Positions 26,556 to 37,050 are shown, counted from the stretch's first letter. The stretch: 64,000 nucleotides of DNA from Lapidilactobacillus wuchangensis (GCF_003946645.1 NZ_RHOU01000006.1:84322-148321), one strand, 5' to 3'. Translations and numbers: made by a program. The notes: generated from the sequence alone by a model not told the origin.

Positions 26556-26808
26556 CCTCTTCAGTAATCTCTACTATTATATTATATTAATCTTACCCGA
26601 TATTAACAACAATGTGATTGTCTAGGTAAGGAATTACCAATTTAAATAAGAATTATTGAATCAATTTGCTAATTTAATTATGAATTTTTTAGTTTATTAA
26701 AAAATGACTCCAGCACCTTTTTTTGACGAAAGATTAAAAATAAATTAGACGTTCATGCTAAAATAAGATATTATGGAAGATGTTAATTCTAGTTTTGGAG
26801 GTTATATG

Positions 26809-28152
26809 ATGAGTAAAGAAATTTCTGCTGAAAATCTGAAAGCATACGCTGAAGATTTTGCTGATTTACCAAAGTCAAACGCAACTGCTAATACTGTCGC
26901 TCATAACGGTATTCTAGCATCAAGCCGCAATTTAGCTGCTGATGTTGCGATGACACCTAATTTTTCTGTCGAGATCGACACTGGTGCAGTTGCTAACCAG
27001 AAACAATCTGGCCGTTGCTGGATGTTTGCTGCCTTAAACACCATGCGTCATCCTTTACAAGATGAATTCAAGTTAAAGGGTTTTGAATTATCACAAAACT
27101 ACACGAACTTCTGGGACAAGTTTGAAAAATCAAACTGGTTCTACGAGAACGTGATTGCCACAGCTGACCTACCATTAGGCGACCGTAAAGTTGACTTCTT
27201 AATGGCAACTCCTCAACAAGATGGTGGCCAATGGGATATGCTTTGTGCCTTAATCGAAAAATACGGTTTAGTGCCAAAGGATGTTATGCCAGAAACTTAC
27301 AACAGTTCAAAATCTGCTGAATTAAACAGCACTTTGAACACGAAGTTACGTCATGATGCGGTTGCTTTGCGTGCTTTAGTAGCTGCTAAAAAGACTGCTG
27401 CTGAAATCGACGCTGCTAAGGAAGACATGTTAAGCGAAGTTTATCGTTTATTGGTCTTCACTTTAGGCAAACCACCAGTTAAATTCGACTGGGAATACAC
27501 TGACGATGACAAAGTTTATCATCGCGAAGCTGGTTTAACACCACAAACTTTCTTCAAGAAGTATGTTGGTTGGAACTTGGAAGACTATCTTTCAATGATC
27601 AACTCACCTACTGCTGACAAGCCATACAAACACGTTTACACCGTTGATTTGTTAGGTAACGTTGTTGGCGGTCGTCAAGTTCGTCACTTGAACTTAGACA
27701 TTGACGACTTCAAGCAATTAGCAATCAAGCAATTACAAGCTGGCGAAACAGTTTGGTTTGGTTCAGATGTTGGCAAGTCATCTGATCGTCAACTCGGCGT
27801 AATGGATACCAACGTTTACCAAAAGTCTGATTTATTAGACATCGACTTAAGCATGACTAAGGCAGAACGTCTCGATCATGGCGAAAGCTTAATGACTCAT
27901 GCCATGGTCATCACTGGTGTTGATTTGGTTAACGGCCAACCAACTAAGTGGAAAGTTGAAAACTCATGGGGCGAAAAAGTTGGCCATAAAGGCTACTTCG
28001 TGATGAGTGATGCTTGGTTCGATCAATTCGTTTACCAAGTTGTTATTAACAAGAAATTCTTGTCAGACGATTTGAAGAAGATCGTTGCTGACGAACATGA
28101 CAATCCAACTGTTTTGAAGCCTTGGGATCCAATGGGTGCCTTAGCTTTATAA
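26809..28152 (+). CDS. pepC: Aminopeptidase C
   Basis: A cytoplasmic cysteine aminopeptidase of the C1B (bleomycin hydrolase) family that trims imported peptides. Its 447 residues match lactic PepC. Catalytic residues are Cys near 70 (QSGRCWMFAA), His near 364 (LMTHAMV) and Asn near 385 (ENSWGE). The second of two adjacent ATG codons (26809) is seven bases after TTGGAGG and is preferred over 26806. The C-terminus lies at the active site in the family. The gene is monocistronic, ending in a clear terminator. Confidence 0.96.
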   Translation: MSKEISAENLKAYAEDFADLPKSNATANTVAHNGILASSRNLAADVAMTPNFSVEIDTGAVANQKQSGRCWMFAALNTMRHPLQDEFKLKGFELSQNYTNFWDKFEKSNWFYENVIATADLPLGDRKVDFLMATPQQDGGQWDMLCALIEKYGLVPKDVMPETYNSSKSAELNSTLNTKLRHDAVALRALVAAKKTAAEIDAAKEDMLSEVYRLLVFTLGKPPVKFDWEYTDDDKVYHREAGLTPQTFFKKYVGWNLEDYLSMINSPTADKPYKHVYTVDLLGNVVGGRQVRHLNLDIDDFKQLAIKQLQAGETVWFGSDVGKSSDRQLGVMDTNVYQKSDLLDIDLSMTKAERLDHGESLMTHAMVITGVDLVNGQPTKWKVENSWGEKVGHKGYFVMSDAWFDQFVYQVVINKKFLSDDLKKIVADEHDNPTVLKPWDPMGALAL

Positions 28153-28164
28153 TTCAACGGTTTA

Positions 28165-28206
28165 TAAAAAGACTAGTCCACAATTTGTGGCTAGTCTTTT
28201 TTATTT
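28165..28206. terminator. pepC terminator
   Basis: AAAAGACTAG pairs with CTAGTCTTTT around an inner CCACAA/TTGTGG helix, followed by a T run on the plus strand. It lies 13 bases after the pepC stop codon. Confidence 0.9.
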
Positions 28207-28214
28207 TGTTCAAT

Positions 28215-28950
28215 AGCAATTGTTGACAACTTACTGGTAAGAAAACTGGTTGTTAAGCGATTATACCAGATAGAATGTAGTGATTGAATCCGAAATAGAT
28301 TTTGGCAGAATAGCGGACAACTCCGTTGCGGCCGGCGGGGTGTGGAACGTTGCCGACACTGATTTGAGCTTATTGCTAGCGCAACAATCTCAAATACAGG
28401 TCTTCTTCTAACCGCTAAAGCGGCAAGAAGAATTTGGCGACTGACACCCCGGCGGCCTCCACTACGTTTTGAGTTAGGCTGGTCCACTTTACCTTTGCTA
28501 GATATCAAGATTATTAAAGGTAGATGACAATCGTGCACCAGCCACCTTATGAAACTAACCGAATTGAGCACCACTATTTAGAAAAACATATTGGTGTAAA
28601 CAAATAAACCTGCCCGGCAAATTTTCTGGAATTCAACCAGAAACTGTCAGACAGATTTTTTGATATTAGTATTCAGTTGTGACAACAATCTAAATCGAGT
28701 TGAGTTGTCCTGCTACAGTTGTCTTAACCACTAACCATGCTGAAGTGCACCAAATTAACTCCAGACGGTGTGGAGGGATCTTGGCGTCAGCCGCCAAATT
28801 ATTGTTGGTGCTTTAGCACTTACAATAAGACCTGTACTGATGACAATTTGGTTTGTAATTGGCATCAATCAGTGTCGGCAGCGTTCCACGCCAAGCAGCC
28901 CGGAACAGAGTCAGACGCCATTCTGTTTCAAACACTTCACTAAGGTTCGA
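28215..28950 (-). repeat. Dispersed structured repeat, full length (copy F)
   Basis: This copy lies in the convergent gap between pepC and the gpm-like gene, in the opposite orientation to copy B. The nested-type module is at 28331-28456, with arms GCCGGCGGGGTGT and ACACCCCGGCGGC. The central hairpin is at 28605-28658. The other module is at 28780-28895, with arms CTTGGCG and CGCCAAG. Both inner helices differ in sequence from those of other copies but remain paired. Three open frames of 68-127 codons here are repeat sequence, not genes. Confidence 0.87.
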
Positions 28951-28962
28951 TTGGTTTTGCAC

Positions 28963-29634
28963 CTACAAAACTGTCTCCGTTAAAATATCTAAATGCTGAT
29001 TCAGTTCATAAACAATCGGTTCGCCATTAGCCACCTCAACGCCATCTAAATCGCGATCAGTAATTTGTTCCAAATATTTGATCATCACGCGCAAAGTACT
29101 GCCATGAGCAACCACTAATTGGTCATGACCGGCAATTAATTCCGGCGCAATTTGATCAACATAATAAGGAATTACCCGGCGACTGGCCATCGCCAAACTT
29201 TCACCCAAAGGCATGCTACGTGAATCTAAATTAGCGTAACGTCGATCATGGTCCGGTTCAGTTAGCAAAGGTGGCATCGTCCAATAATCCCGCCGCCACA
29301 GAGCAACTTGTTTTTTACCAAATTCACGACGAGTTTGATCTTTATTATGACCACGTAAAGCGCCATAATGCCGTTCGTTTAGCCGCCAACTTTTATAAAT
29401 CGGCAAATAAAGCCAATCGCGATCCTCGCAAATAATATTCGCAGTTTTAATGGCCCGAATCAGCACTGACGTATGGACAGCTTGGGGATGAAAATTCAAA
29501 TCGGCTAACATTTTTGCACTGTGATGTGCCTGTTTGACACCTAAACGAGTTAAATCAACATCGGTCCAACCCGTATAAATATTATCAGCATTTGCTGTAC
29601 TTTCACCGTGTCGAATGAGCACAAGTTTTACCAA
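28963..29634 (-). CDS. Phosphoglycerate mutase-like histidine phosphatase
   Basis: 223 residues related to 2,3-bisphosphoglycerate-dependent phosphoglycerate mutase: RHGES with the phospho-histidine near residue 9, [12 protein letters not shown], and the second histidine in VAHGSTLR. Canonical GpmA has HGNSLR and a YDVPPP motif where this has HGSTLR and YWTMPP, so it may be a paralogue rather than the glycolytic enzyme. The start is a TTG eight bases after GAGGTC. It follows the oligoendopeptidase gene by 14 bases on the same strand. Confidence 0.8.
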   Translation of the reverse strand: MVKLVLIRHGESTANADNIYTGWTDVDLTRLGVKQAHHSAKMLADLNFHPQAVHTSVLIRAIKTANIICEDRDWLYLPIYKSWRLNERHYGALRGHNKDQTRREFGKKQVALWRRDYWTMPPLLTEPDHDRRYANLDSRSMPLGESLAMASRRVIPYYVDQIAPELIAGHDQLVVAHGSTLRVMIKYLEQITDRDLDGVEVANGEPIVYELNQHLDILTETVL

Positions 29635-29648
29635 AATAGTCGACCTCT

Positions 29649-31349
29649 TTATTGTAAATCTGTTTCAGAAACAGCTGCCAAATTGGCAGAAATCTTAGCT
29701 AAGACATCATCAAGTGCGCCGTCCTTAAAGGGACTCTGCAAATGACCCAGTTCAATCAGCTGGTTAAACGTTAAGCTACCACCAGCCTTAGCCATAGCCA
29801 AATAATCAGCCCAAGCTTGGTCATCATGGTTCACTTCAAATCGTTCCCAGAATTGGAAAGCCACCACTTGCGCCAGCGTGTAATCAATATAATAAAATGG
29901 CGCTTCAAAAATGTGACCTTGGCGATACCAATAAATGCCTCGCTCTAAATCAGCATCATCATATTGGCGACTAGGTAAATACATTTTCTCTAAACGACGC
30001 CAAGTTTGCTTACGTTCTGTTGGCGTCCATTCTGGATGGCGATAAACTTCCGTCTGAAAATGATCGACTAACACGCCATAGGGCAGAAAAGTCACAGCAC
30101 TAGACAAATGTTCAAACTTATATTTGGTCGTTTGTTGGCCAAAGAATTTGTTCATCCACGGATAAGCAATGAACTCCATACTCATGGAGAAAATTTCCGC
30201 AGCTTCATTGGTTGGAAAGACACACTCCCAAGCCTTAATTGCCTGTGCTTGATAAGTTTGGAAGGCATGACCAGTTTCATGAGTCAATACGTCGACATCG
30301 GCCGAAGTACCATTGAAATTAGCGAAAATAAATGGTGTTTTAAATTCAGGCAAATACTCGCAATAGCCACCACCTTGTTTGCCATGATGGCTTAACAAGT
30401 CCAAATTATGATTATCAACCATCATTTGGAAGAACTTGCCAGTTTCAGGTGACATCTCGTGATACATATCATTGGCCTTTGCCACTAATTCCTCAGCTGT
30501 GCCTTCAGGTGTGGCATTACCACTAAGATAATTGTAATCTTCATCGTAAAAATTAAGTTCATCTAAGCCTAAACGTTTTTGTTGGCGTTGGCGCAACTGA
30601 CTGACAATTGGGACAACTTTTTCCAGAATTGTTTGCCGATAACGGGCCACATCATCAGCATCATAATCGAAGCGATTCATGAAGTCATAGCTCATATCCG
30701 TATAATTATCGTAATTTAACTGATGCGCGATTTCAGTGCGCACTTGCACCATCTGATCATAAATTTGATCAAATTCAGCCTCATGTTCAACAAACCAAGC
30801 AGTGGTTGCCTGAGTTGCACGTTGGCGCAATTGGCGATCAGCCTTATTCTGAAACTTCTTCATTTGCGTTAAATTATAAGTTTCGCCAGCAAATTCAATT
30901 TGAGCCGAAGCAATCAATTCAGAATACTTTGTACTCAATTGATTATCTTGCTGCAGCAAAGGAATCACTTCCGGCGAGAAAGTTTTCAACTGATTTTTCG
31001 CCATTAAAAATAAGGTCTTCGGGAACGTATGCTGTAATTCAGCTTGAAATGGCGACTTCACCAGTTCTCGATAAAATTCAGTGGTGAACTCATTGTATTT
31101 GGGACTATATTCATTCCAATAGTCCTCTTCCTGATGATAAAAATCATCCAGAGTATTCACACTGAAGCGAATTTCGGCCAACATTTGTTGCGAAACAATT
31201 TTAGTTTCTAACTTACTAATTGCCAAAGCGGCATTAACAGCCGTTAGTGGATCATCGGCATGGTTCAAAGCCGTCAATAATTGACGGTACTCAGCTGTTA
31301 CTTGTTCAAAATTGGGACGTTGGTATGGTAATTGCGCGAAATCTGTCAT
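29649..31349 (-). CDS. pepF: Oligoendopeptidase, M3B family
   Basis: A 566-residue zinc metallopeptidase that cleaves short peptides in the cytoplasm. The metal site HETGH lies near residue 358, with the downstream glutamate region [12 protein letters not shown]. The length and N-terminal PYQRPNFEQ match the shorter PepF/YjbG branch rather than the 600-residue PepF1 type. The ATG follows AGGAGG. The gpm-like gene is co-transcribed downstream. Confidence 0.88.
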   Translation of the reverse strand: MTDFAQLPYQRPNFEQVTAEYRQLLTALNHADDPLTAVNAALAISKLETKIVSQQMLAEIRFSVNTLDDFYHQEEDYWNEYSPKYNEFTTEFYRELVKSPFQAELQHTFPKTLFLMAKNQLKTFSPEVIPLLQQDNQLSTKYSELIASAQIEFAGETYNLTQMKKFQNKADRQLRQRATQATTAWFVEHEAEFDQIYDQMVQVRTEIAHQLNYDNYTDMSYDFMNRFDYDADDVARYRQTILEKVVPIVSQLRQRQQKRLGLDELNFYDEDYNYLSGNATPEGTAEELVAKANDMYHEMSPETGKFFQMMVDNHNLDLLSHHGKQGGGYCEYLPEFKTPFIFANFNGTSADVDVLTHETGHAFQTYQAQAIKAWECVFPTNEAAEIFSMSMEFIAYPWMNKFFGQQTTKYKFEHLSSAVTFLPYGVLVDHFQTEVYRHPEWTPTERKQTWRRLEKMYLPSRQYDDADLERGIYWYRQGHIFEAPFYYIDYTLAQVVAFQFWERFEVNHDDQAWADYLAMAKAGGSLTFNQLIELGHLQSPFKDGALDDVLAKISANLAAVSETDLQ

Positions 31350-31517
31350 AAAAAGCGCCTCCTAATAGTTTTCTATTATAAACGATTATCGTAACGAAAG
31401 AAAACCGCCTAGCATTGATTCTAGGCCTAGTTTGAAATAGTTACCCAATTCACCTATACACTTTGTGAATTATCAGGCACCGCATTAGCCTCATCCGTTC
31501 AATTACATAATTGCCCG

Positions 31518-31556
31518 CAAAAAAAGCCCCAGACTATCTGTAGTAGTCTGGGGCTT
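31518..31556 (-). terminator. Terminator of the pta/tsaE side genes
   Basis: AAGCCCCAGACTA pairs perfectly with TAGTCTGGGGCTT (stem 31524-31556). On the minus strand it is followed by a run of seven T. It lies about 150 bases after the GNAT gene ending at 31707. The rest of the 357-base gap holds only the pepF leader and nothing else I recognise. Confidence 0.85.
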
Positions 31557-31706
31557 CGGTGATCAATGTTTGACTTCGTCAGCTACAATATAACATTTTG
31601 AGATTAATTTTACAAACTATTATAGTCCCCGCTGTCAAAACACAATGATTAGTTTTGCATGCTGCACTGGTGTTTTAAACTGGACCACTTTTATTTTGGT
31701 GCAATC

Positions 31707-32228
31707 TTAAAATAAGCGTGCCATTAATAACGTCTCTAACAGGTCACCATTCAGACTGCGATAGCTGGCTGGTAAGCGACCTTCTAAAGTAAAATCAAAT
31801 TTCTGATAAAGTTTTTGTGCGGCTAGATTACGAGTTTGCACAAATAATTGGACCCGTTTAAGAATGGATTGCTCGGCGACCCAAGTCAAGGCCATGTCCA
31901 TCAGCGCTGAGCCTAAGCCGATTTGGCGATCCGCCGTAGCCACTAATAATCCTAACTCGCCAACATGAGCCGTTGCTGGATTGGCGCTAGCGGCAATCCG
32001 CAAGTAACCAATAATTTCTGCATCAGCTACGGCCAACAGTAATAAATTATTGGGACTAGCGGCAATAGCTGTTAACTGTGGCGCGAGTTGTGCGGCCGTT
32101 AAGTCAGTTAGTGCAGCATCAGTTTCGACAAAATCACAGGGAACAACCTCAGTCTGCCAAAAAGCCAACAGCGCAGCAGCATCAGATGCTTCAGCACTAC
32201 GAATTGTAACAGCGACGTCTTCACTCAT
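31707..32228 (-). CDS. GNAT-family N-acetyltransferase
   Basis: A 173-residue GNAT protein with the acetyl-CoA segment RQIGLGSALMDMAL and the late motif NLAAQKLYQKFDF. The start is the ATG at 32228 that overlaps the end of tsaE by eight bases; the open frame runs upstream within tsaE without a ribosome site. Coupling to tsaE and pta is common in lactobacilli, sometimes with RimI-like acetyltransferases. Its substrate is not evident. Confidence 0.83.
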   Translation of the reverse strand: MSEDVAVTIRSAEASDAAALLAFWQTEVVPCDFVETDAALTDLTAAQLAPQLTAIAASPNNLLLLAVADAEIIGYLRIAASANPATAHVGELGLLVATADRQIGLGSALMDMALTWVAEQSILKRVQLFVQTRNLAAQKLYQKFDFTLEGRLPASYRSLNGDLLETLLMARLF

Positions 32229-32703
32229 GATCAGACCAAGCCGCGGTAATTTGTTCGAGTAATTTCTGACTATTGGCACCACTGGCACTGATTGTAAATT
32301 GCCGAGTGTCCGCGGCAAAGTCGGGCAAGTCCCGTTGAATGTCAATCACTAGGCGATCAGCGGGCAGGACATCCTCACCAAACTGTGACCACTCCACCAC
32401 GCAAACACCATCACTATCGAAATACTCTTCAAGACCCAAATCGTCAGCTGAACTGTGTTCCAAACGATACAAGTCCATGTGGAATAATGGTAAACGACCC
32501 TGTCGATATTCACGTATCAAAGTAAAGGTCGGACTTTTAATCGCCCGGTCAATACCTAATGACTTGGCTAAACCTTTAGTGAAAGTTGTTTTACCGGCAC
32601 CTAGGTCACCATTTAATAATAGTAAACTACCTGGTTGAACCAAGTTACCAACGACTTGACCAAATTTTTCTGTCTCGGCGGCATTTTTTGTCAGAAATTT
32701 CAA
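32221..32703 (-). CDS. tsaE: tRNA threonylcarbamoyladenosine synthesis ATPase TsaE
   Basis: The small ATPase of the TsaBDE complex, needed for t6A at position 37 of ANN-decoding tRNAs. The 160 residues contain the Walker A motif GDLGAGKTTF near residue 35 and the family motifs SPTFTL and HMDLYRL. The start is a TTG at 32703, eight bases after AAAGGAG. It sits between pta and a GNAT gene on the same strand. Confidence 0.93.
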   Translation of the reverse strand: MKFLTKNAAETEKFGQVVGNLVQPGSLLLLNGDLGAGKTTFTKGLAKSLGIDRAIKSPTFTLIREYRQGRLPLFHMDLYRLEHSSADDLGLEEYFDSDGVCVVEWSQFGEDVLPADRLVIDIQRDLPDFAADTRQFTISASGANSQKLLEQITAAWSDHE

Positions 32704-32763
32704 ACTTTAACTCCTTTAAGATTTGGTTGTTACATCAAACTAACCAAATCAGATCATCAAATA

Positions 32764-33753
32764 TTATTGTAACGATTGAGCAGCGGTAATAATGGCTAAT
32801 TTATAAACATCCTCTTCATTAGCACCCCGTGACAGGTCAGAAACTGGTTTATTCAATCCCTGCAAAACTGGGCCAATGGCTTCAAAGTGGCCGAAGCGTT
32901 GGGCAATCTTGTAGCCAATATTACCAGATTGCAATTCTGGGAAAATAAAGACATTGGCATGACCAGCAACTTCTGAACCAGGCGCTTTTTGTGCAGCGAC
33001 TGATGGCACATAAGAAGCATCAAATTGTAATTCACCATCAATTTGATATTCAGGTGCCATTTCTTGAGCAATTTTAGTGGCTTCAACGACTTTATCAACC
33101 TCAGGAGATTTAGCTGAACCTTTAGTTGAGAAGCTTAACATCGAAACTTTTGGATCAATATCGAATAATTCAGCTGTTTTGGCTGATTGAACCGCAATTT
33201 CAGCTAATTCTTGGGCGTTAGGATTGATGTTAATGGCGCAATCTGAGAACAAGTACCGTTCGCCGTCACGTTCCCGACCCCGCTGCATAATAAAGGCACC
33301 TGAAGTCCGCGAAACATTTGGTTTAGTTTTAATAATTTGTAACGCTGGGCGCACGGTTTCACCAGTGGAATGAACAATCCCAGAAACCATCCCATCAACC
33401 TTGTCTAAGTATACTAACATCGTCCCGAAATAATTACCATCACGCAAAATTGATTCCGCTTGTTCAGCCGTAGCTTTGCCATGACGACGCTCAACAAAAG
33501 CATCAACCATCGCTTTGAAATCAGCTGCTGGGTAGTTGTTAGGGTCGATAATTGTTAAAGCATCGACATGTAACCCATTTTTCAAAGCAACCGCCTTAAT
33601 TTCGTCAACATTACCTAATAAAACAGGTTCCAAAACTTGGTCAGCCTTTAAACGCACAGCAGCACCAATAATTCGAGGTTCCGCACCCTCAGGGAAAACA
33701 ATCTTGATATTCTTACCATTAATTTTTTCCTGCAAGCTCGCAAATAAATCCAT
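32764..33753 (-). CDS. pta: Phosphate acetyltransferase
   Basis: Converts acetyl-CoA and phosphate to acetyl phosphate and back. The 329 residues start MDLFASLQEKI at ATG 33753, behind GGAGGAAA; the open frame extends 61 codons upstream without support. Conserved blocks include FPEGAEPRI, GMVSGIVHSTGETVRPAL and GSEVAGHANVFIFP. A cre-like sequence lies just upstream. Confidence 0.94.
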   Translation of the reverse strand: MDLFASLQEKINGKNIKIVFPEGAEPRIIGAAVRLKADQVLEPVLLGNVDEIKAVALKNGLHVDALTIIDPNNYPAADFKAMVDAFVERRHGKATAEQAESILRDGNYFGTMLVYLDKVDGMVSGIVHSTGETVRPALQIIKTKPNVSRTSGAFIMQRGRERDGERYLFSDCAININPNAQELAEIAVQSAKTAELFDIDPKVSMLSFSTKGSAKSPEVDKVVEATKIAQEMAPEYQIDGELQFDASYVPSVAAQKAPGSEVAGHANVFIFPELQSGNIGYKIAQRFGHFEAIGPVLQGLNKPVSDLSRGANEEDVYKLAIITAAQSLQ

Positions 33754-33767
33754 CCTATTTCCTCCAT

Positions 33768-33784
33768 TAAGAAAGCGTTTTATA
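33768..33784. promoter_or_regulatory. cre-like site upstream of pta
   Basis: AAGAAAGCGTTTTATA resembles the catabolite-responsive element bound by CcpA. In other Firmicutes, CcpA activates pta from such a site. Here it lies only about 15 bases from the start codon, which would suit repression better, so the call is tentative. Confidence 0.4.
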
Positions 33785-33963
33785 CATACAAATTCCATTC
33801 TACCTTGTTTAGAAAGAATCGCAACTTTATTTTTAAGAGTGTGAGGGACGGTGGGTTTTTGGCGTAGTACAATTTCAAATATTTGCATGAGCTGGTGCAA
33901 CCAGATCGTGTGAATATTCAAATTATACCTAGCCATTTGCCACCCCGAACACGTTTCAGCACC

Positions 33964-34653
33964 CTACTCTCCACCATCCGGTTTCTCGGGCAGCTGCCAG
34001 TTAATCGGTGTCTCCCCATATTTGGCCAGTGCTTCATTGGTTTTAGAAAATGGCTTGGAGCCAAAAAAGCCACGGGAAGCTGATAAGGGACTGGGATGGA
34101 CCGAAGTAATCACCGTATTTTTGCTTTCGTCAATTAGTTCGCGTTTCGCCTTGGCTGCATTGCCCCACAAAATGAACACCACACCACCACGTTCTGATAA
34201 AGCAGCAATCGCCTGATCACTGAGCCGTTCCCAACCCTTTCCTCGATGAGAATAGGCCTGATGAGCACGAACGGTTAAAACCGCGTTTAATAATAAGACC
34301 CCTTGATCAGCCCATGATTTCAAATAACCATGATTGACTGGCGTTGCGCCAACGTCGGTCGCCAATTCTTTATAAATGTTACGCAATGACGGTGGAATTT
34401 GCGTTCCTGGTCGCACCGAGAAACTTAAGCCATGCGCTTGACCAGGTTCATGGTAAGGATCTTGTCCTAAAATAACGACCTTCACTTTATTGAAAGGTGT
34501 CCATTCGAATGCTTGAAAAATATGGTACATATCAGGATAAATGGTTTGCGTCCGATATTCATTTTTTAAATACTGATGTAAGCGGGCGTATTCAGGAGAT
34601 TCAAAAACGGGATCGAGAATTTCTTGCCAATCATTATCGATGATTTGTTTCAT
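33964..34653 (-). CDS. ung: Uracil-DNA glycosylase
   Basis: Family 1 uracil-DNA glycosylase of 229 residues, removing uracil from DNA. The water-activating motif [18 protein letters not shown] (Asp near residue 64) and the leucine-loop motif HPSPLSA near residue 188 are intact. The ATG at 34653 has only a weak ribosome site. It is followed by pta on the same strand with about 210 bases between, in which I see no clear terminator. Confidence 0.95.
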   Translation of the reverse strand: MKQIIDNDWQEILDPVFESPEYARLHQYLKNEYRTQTIYPDMYHIFQAFEWTPFNKVKVVILGQDPYHEPGQAHGLSFSVRPGTQIPPSLRNIYKELATDVGATPVNHGYLKSWADQGVLLLNAVLTVRAHQAYSHRGKGWERLSDQAIAALSERGGVVFILWGNAAKAKRELIDESKNTVITSVHPSPLSASRGFFGSKPFSKTNEALAKYGETPINWQLPEKPDGGE

Positions 34654-34728
34654 TTTAATCGCGCCATTTCTAACTAAATTTAATAACTCTATGCTACACT
34701 AAAGTTAAACAATTAAGAAGGTGATTTT

Positions 34729-35610
34729 ATGATTTCAATTATAGCATCTGACATGGATGGTACTTTGTTAAATGATCATATGGAAATTACCCCTAAAACT
34801 GTGGCCGCAATCAAAAAGGCCCAAGAAGCTGGGATTGAATTCATGGTGGCAACAGGTCGTGGTTTGACCGAAGCCCAACCAATCGTTAAAAATGCCGGTT
34901 TAGACAAAATGGCGTATATCACATTAAACGGTGCTCAAGTTTATGACGTCGACGGCAAATTGGTCGTCAGTGAACCCCTCGAAAATACAATTGTTACTGA
35001 ATTGATCAAAAAGTTACGCGCGCAACAATTTTACTTCGAGTTGGTAACGAACAAAGGAATTTTTTCCGAAAGTAAAGTCCGGCGAATTCAACATGTCGCT
35101 GATTTACTGGTCAACCTCAATCCAGATACAACGTACAAAATAGCCGTTGCCCTAGCGGCAGCACGGCTAGAAATCATGAACATTAATTATGTCGACAATT
35201 ACGACACGATTCTCAACGACGATAGTTTTCAAATTATGAAGATTCTGGTTTTCTCGGAATCTGGTCCCGATGTTTTTACTAATTTCAAAGCGGACTATCA
35301 AAACAGTTCCGAAATTGTCATCACGTCTTCTTCGCCGAACAACATTGAAATCAATAGTATTCGTGCGCAAAAGGGCCTCGCCTTGATCGACTACGCCAAA
35401 CAAAAGGGTGTAACTGCAGATGAAGTCATGGCTGTGGGCGATAATTTAAACGATGAATCAATGATCAAAGCGGCAGGTGTTGGTGTTGCCATGGGTAACG
35501 CCCTGCCGGCAATTAAGGAATTGGCAACTTTTACCACCGCAACTAATCTGAACGATGGTGTTGGCCAGGCAGTTGAGTGGGCCCTGAGCCAGCAAAAAAG
35601 CCAGCATTGA
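34729..35610 (+). CDS. Cof-type HAD phosphatase
   Basis: A 293-residue HAD-IIB protein. The nucleophile motif is DMDGTL (residues 8-13), then ATGRG, a C2 cap domain, and the closing GDNLNDESMIKAAGVGVAMGNA. Such enzymes dephosphorylate sugar phosphates and related metabolites; specificity is unpredictable. The ATG follows AAGGTGA. The next gene starts 15 bases later and is likely co-transcribed. Confidence 0.9.
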   Translation: MISIIASDMDGTLLNDHMEITPKTVAAIKKAQEAGIEFMVATGRGLTEAQPIVKNAGLDKMAYITLNGAQVYDVDGKLVVSEPLENTIVTELIKKLRAQQFYFELVTNKGIFSESKVRRIQHVADLLVNLNPDTTYKIAVALAAARLEIMNINYVDNYDTILNDDSFQIMKILVFSESGPDVFTNFKADYQNSSEIVITSSSPNNIEINSIRAQKGLALIDYAKQKGVTADEVMAVGDNLNDESMIKAAGVGVAMGNALPAIKELATFTTATNLNDGVGQAVEWALSQQKSQH

Positions 35611-35625
35611 CGCTAGGTGTCACCT

Positions 35626-36150
35626 ATGACGATTTATTATTTAGTTAACCAAAACATTGGTGGCAGCGATAGTCAGTTTATTTTCGATCACCAGATGCAA
35701 CCATTGATGATTCTAACCGGACGGTTCGGCCTCAATCAAAACGGGATTCGCCTACTGACGATCGATGGTCAATATCGCGGTCGCGTCGTCCATCGCAAAA
35801 GTAATTTTGCGGCCACCTACGAACTGCAGACGGACCGGCGCACTCTGGGACAAATGACTAAGATGACCGGCCTCTGGCATCAATTCGCCTATGTTAGCAA
35901 TTTAAAGTGGACCGTGTTAGGCTCTGTCACCACGAACACTTATCAAGTGACCCACGGGATTCATCCTGTTTTTGATGCTCACTCAATTGTCACTAGTAAA
36001 AAACTTGATGGCTTGCAACTCACTTTGGCAGACGATCAAGATCGCATCCCAGCTTTCCTAGTTGCTGCCACGCTAAATCAATGGGTTTTACTCTCGCAAC
36101 GTAAAAGCAAACACTTGTTTAACTCCTTTGAGGATATTGCCATTAATTAA
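35626..36150 (+). CDS. LURP-one/Tubby-like uncharacterised protein
   Basis: A 174-residue soluble protein. Its pattern of short beta strands (MTIYYLVNQ, FIFDHQMQPLMILTG) followed by RGRVVHRKSNFAATYEL resembles the LURP-one/Tubby C-terminal fold seen in lactobacillar proteins, but I have no motif that proves it. The ATG at 35626 is six bases after AGGTG; a GTG three codons upstream overlaps that site. It is the second gene behind the HAD phosphatase, and a terminator follows. Confidence 0.65.
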   Translation: MTIYYLVNQNIGGSDSQFIFDHQMQPLMILTGRFGLNQNGIRLLTIDGQYRGRVVHRKSNFAATYELQTDRRTLGQMTKMTGLWHQFAYVSNLKWTVLGSVTTNTYQVTHGIHPVFDAHSIVTSKKLDGLQLTLADDQDRIPAFLVAATLNQWVLLSQRKSKHLFNSFEDIAIN

Positions 36151-36162
36151 GTTCACGACTAA

Positions 36163-36206
36163 AAAAATACCGACTAATTCATCAAAATGAATTAGTCGGT
36201 ATTTTG
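36163..36206. terminator. Terminator after the LURP-like gene
   Basis: AAAATACCGACTAATTCAT pairs with ATGAATTAGTCGGTATTTT around a four-base loop. A and T runs flank both sides, so it can serve this operon and the convergent GNAT gene. Confidence 0.9.
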
Positions 36207-36265
36207 TCACCAATCACCAGTCAAGCATCACCAAACACATTTAACTGCGTGTCCAGAAAATGCCA

Positions 36266-36847
36266 TTATTTAATTGGTCGAACCAAATGTTCATAGCGAT
36301 GGGAACCAATCATAATTTCCCCATCTTTAACAAAGCCATGATGCGTATAAACGCGTTTAGCTTTAGGATTGCCCAAATCCACGTTTAAGCTAATGAGAGT
36401 CTCGCCCTTTTGTTTCAGCCAATCATTTAGAAAGTCCAATAATTTCCCACCAATGCCGTGACCTTGTGCCGCCGGAGCAACTGCCAGCGAATCCAAATAC
36501 CATTCACCTGGCTGTGCTTCTACATCAGTAAACATTGCAAAGTCTGCAGGCAAATCATGTTTGGCCAAATATGGTTGTAACCCATCATCGATGGTTGCTT
36601 CTTTTGCCGCTGGATAACCAACACAGATTCCTAAAACTTGGTCACTCTGGTCATCAACATAAACTAACATTTGTGGATAACCATAACGATAATCAGGCGC
36701 CGCAAAGGCATCGATTAATAAATCTTGAATTTTATCCTCGCCAACGGATTTAACAACGGGAATTTCCATATCATGAATAATTTGCATGAGAATTGGCATT
36801 GCTTGTTGTGCATCAGCTAATTTTGCTGGTCGGATCAAATTTCTCAC
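36266..36847 (-). CDS. GNAT-family N-acetyltransferase
   Basis: A 193-residue GNAT protein. The core shows WYLDSLAVAPAAQGHGIGGKLLDFL (shown in part here as AAQGHGIGGKLLDFL) and the late motif NPKAKRVYTHHGFVKDGE. Substrate unknown. It stands alone, facing the HAD operon across a shared terminator. The gap of about 200 bases upstream holds no feature I recognise. Confidence 0.85.
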   Translation of the reverse strand: MRNLIRPAKLADAQQAMPILMQIIHDMEIPVVKSVGEDKIQDLLIDAFAAPDYRYGYPQMLVYVDDQSDQVLGICVGYPAAKEATIDDGLQPYLAKHDLPADFAMFTDVEAQPGEWYLDSLAVAPAAQGHGIGGKLLDFLNDWLKQKGETLISLNVDLGNPKAKRVYTHHGFVKDGEIMIGSHRYEHLVRPIK

Positions 36848-37050
36848 CTCAGAATAAGTTAATTGTTCGTCCTTATTCTAACAGATACTACCAAAAATCG
36901 CTCGACTACTTTATTTTAATCCAACAAGCAGTTCTATTTGATCTCGGAATTCAATTATTCCTTACCTGGTGATGCCTTCATCATAACGAGTCAGCGGTCA
37001 CAACACAACCGTTACTTTCCGGCTAATGTGCAACTTTTTGACAAAAAGAT

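Noticed and set aside
28191..28943. Open frames of 127, 68 and 71 codons after pepC
   Set aside because: They are repeat copy F read in several frames; related peptides appear wherever the repeat arms occur, which reflects shared DNA structure and not protein conservation.
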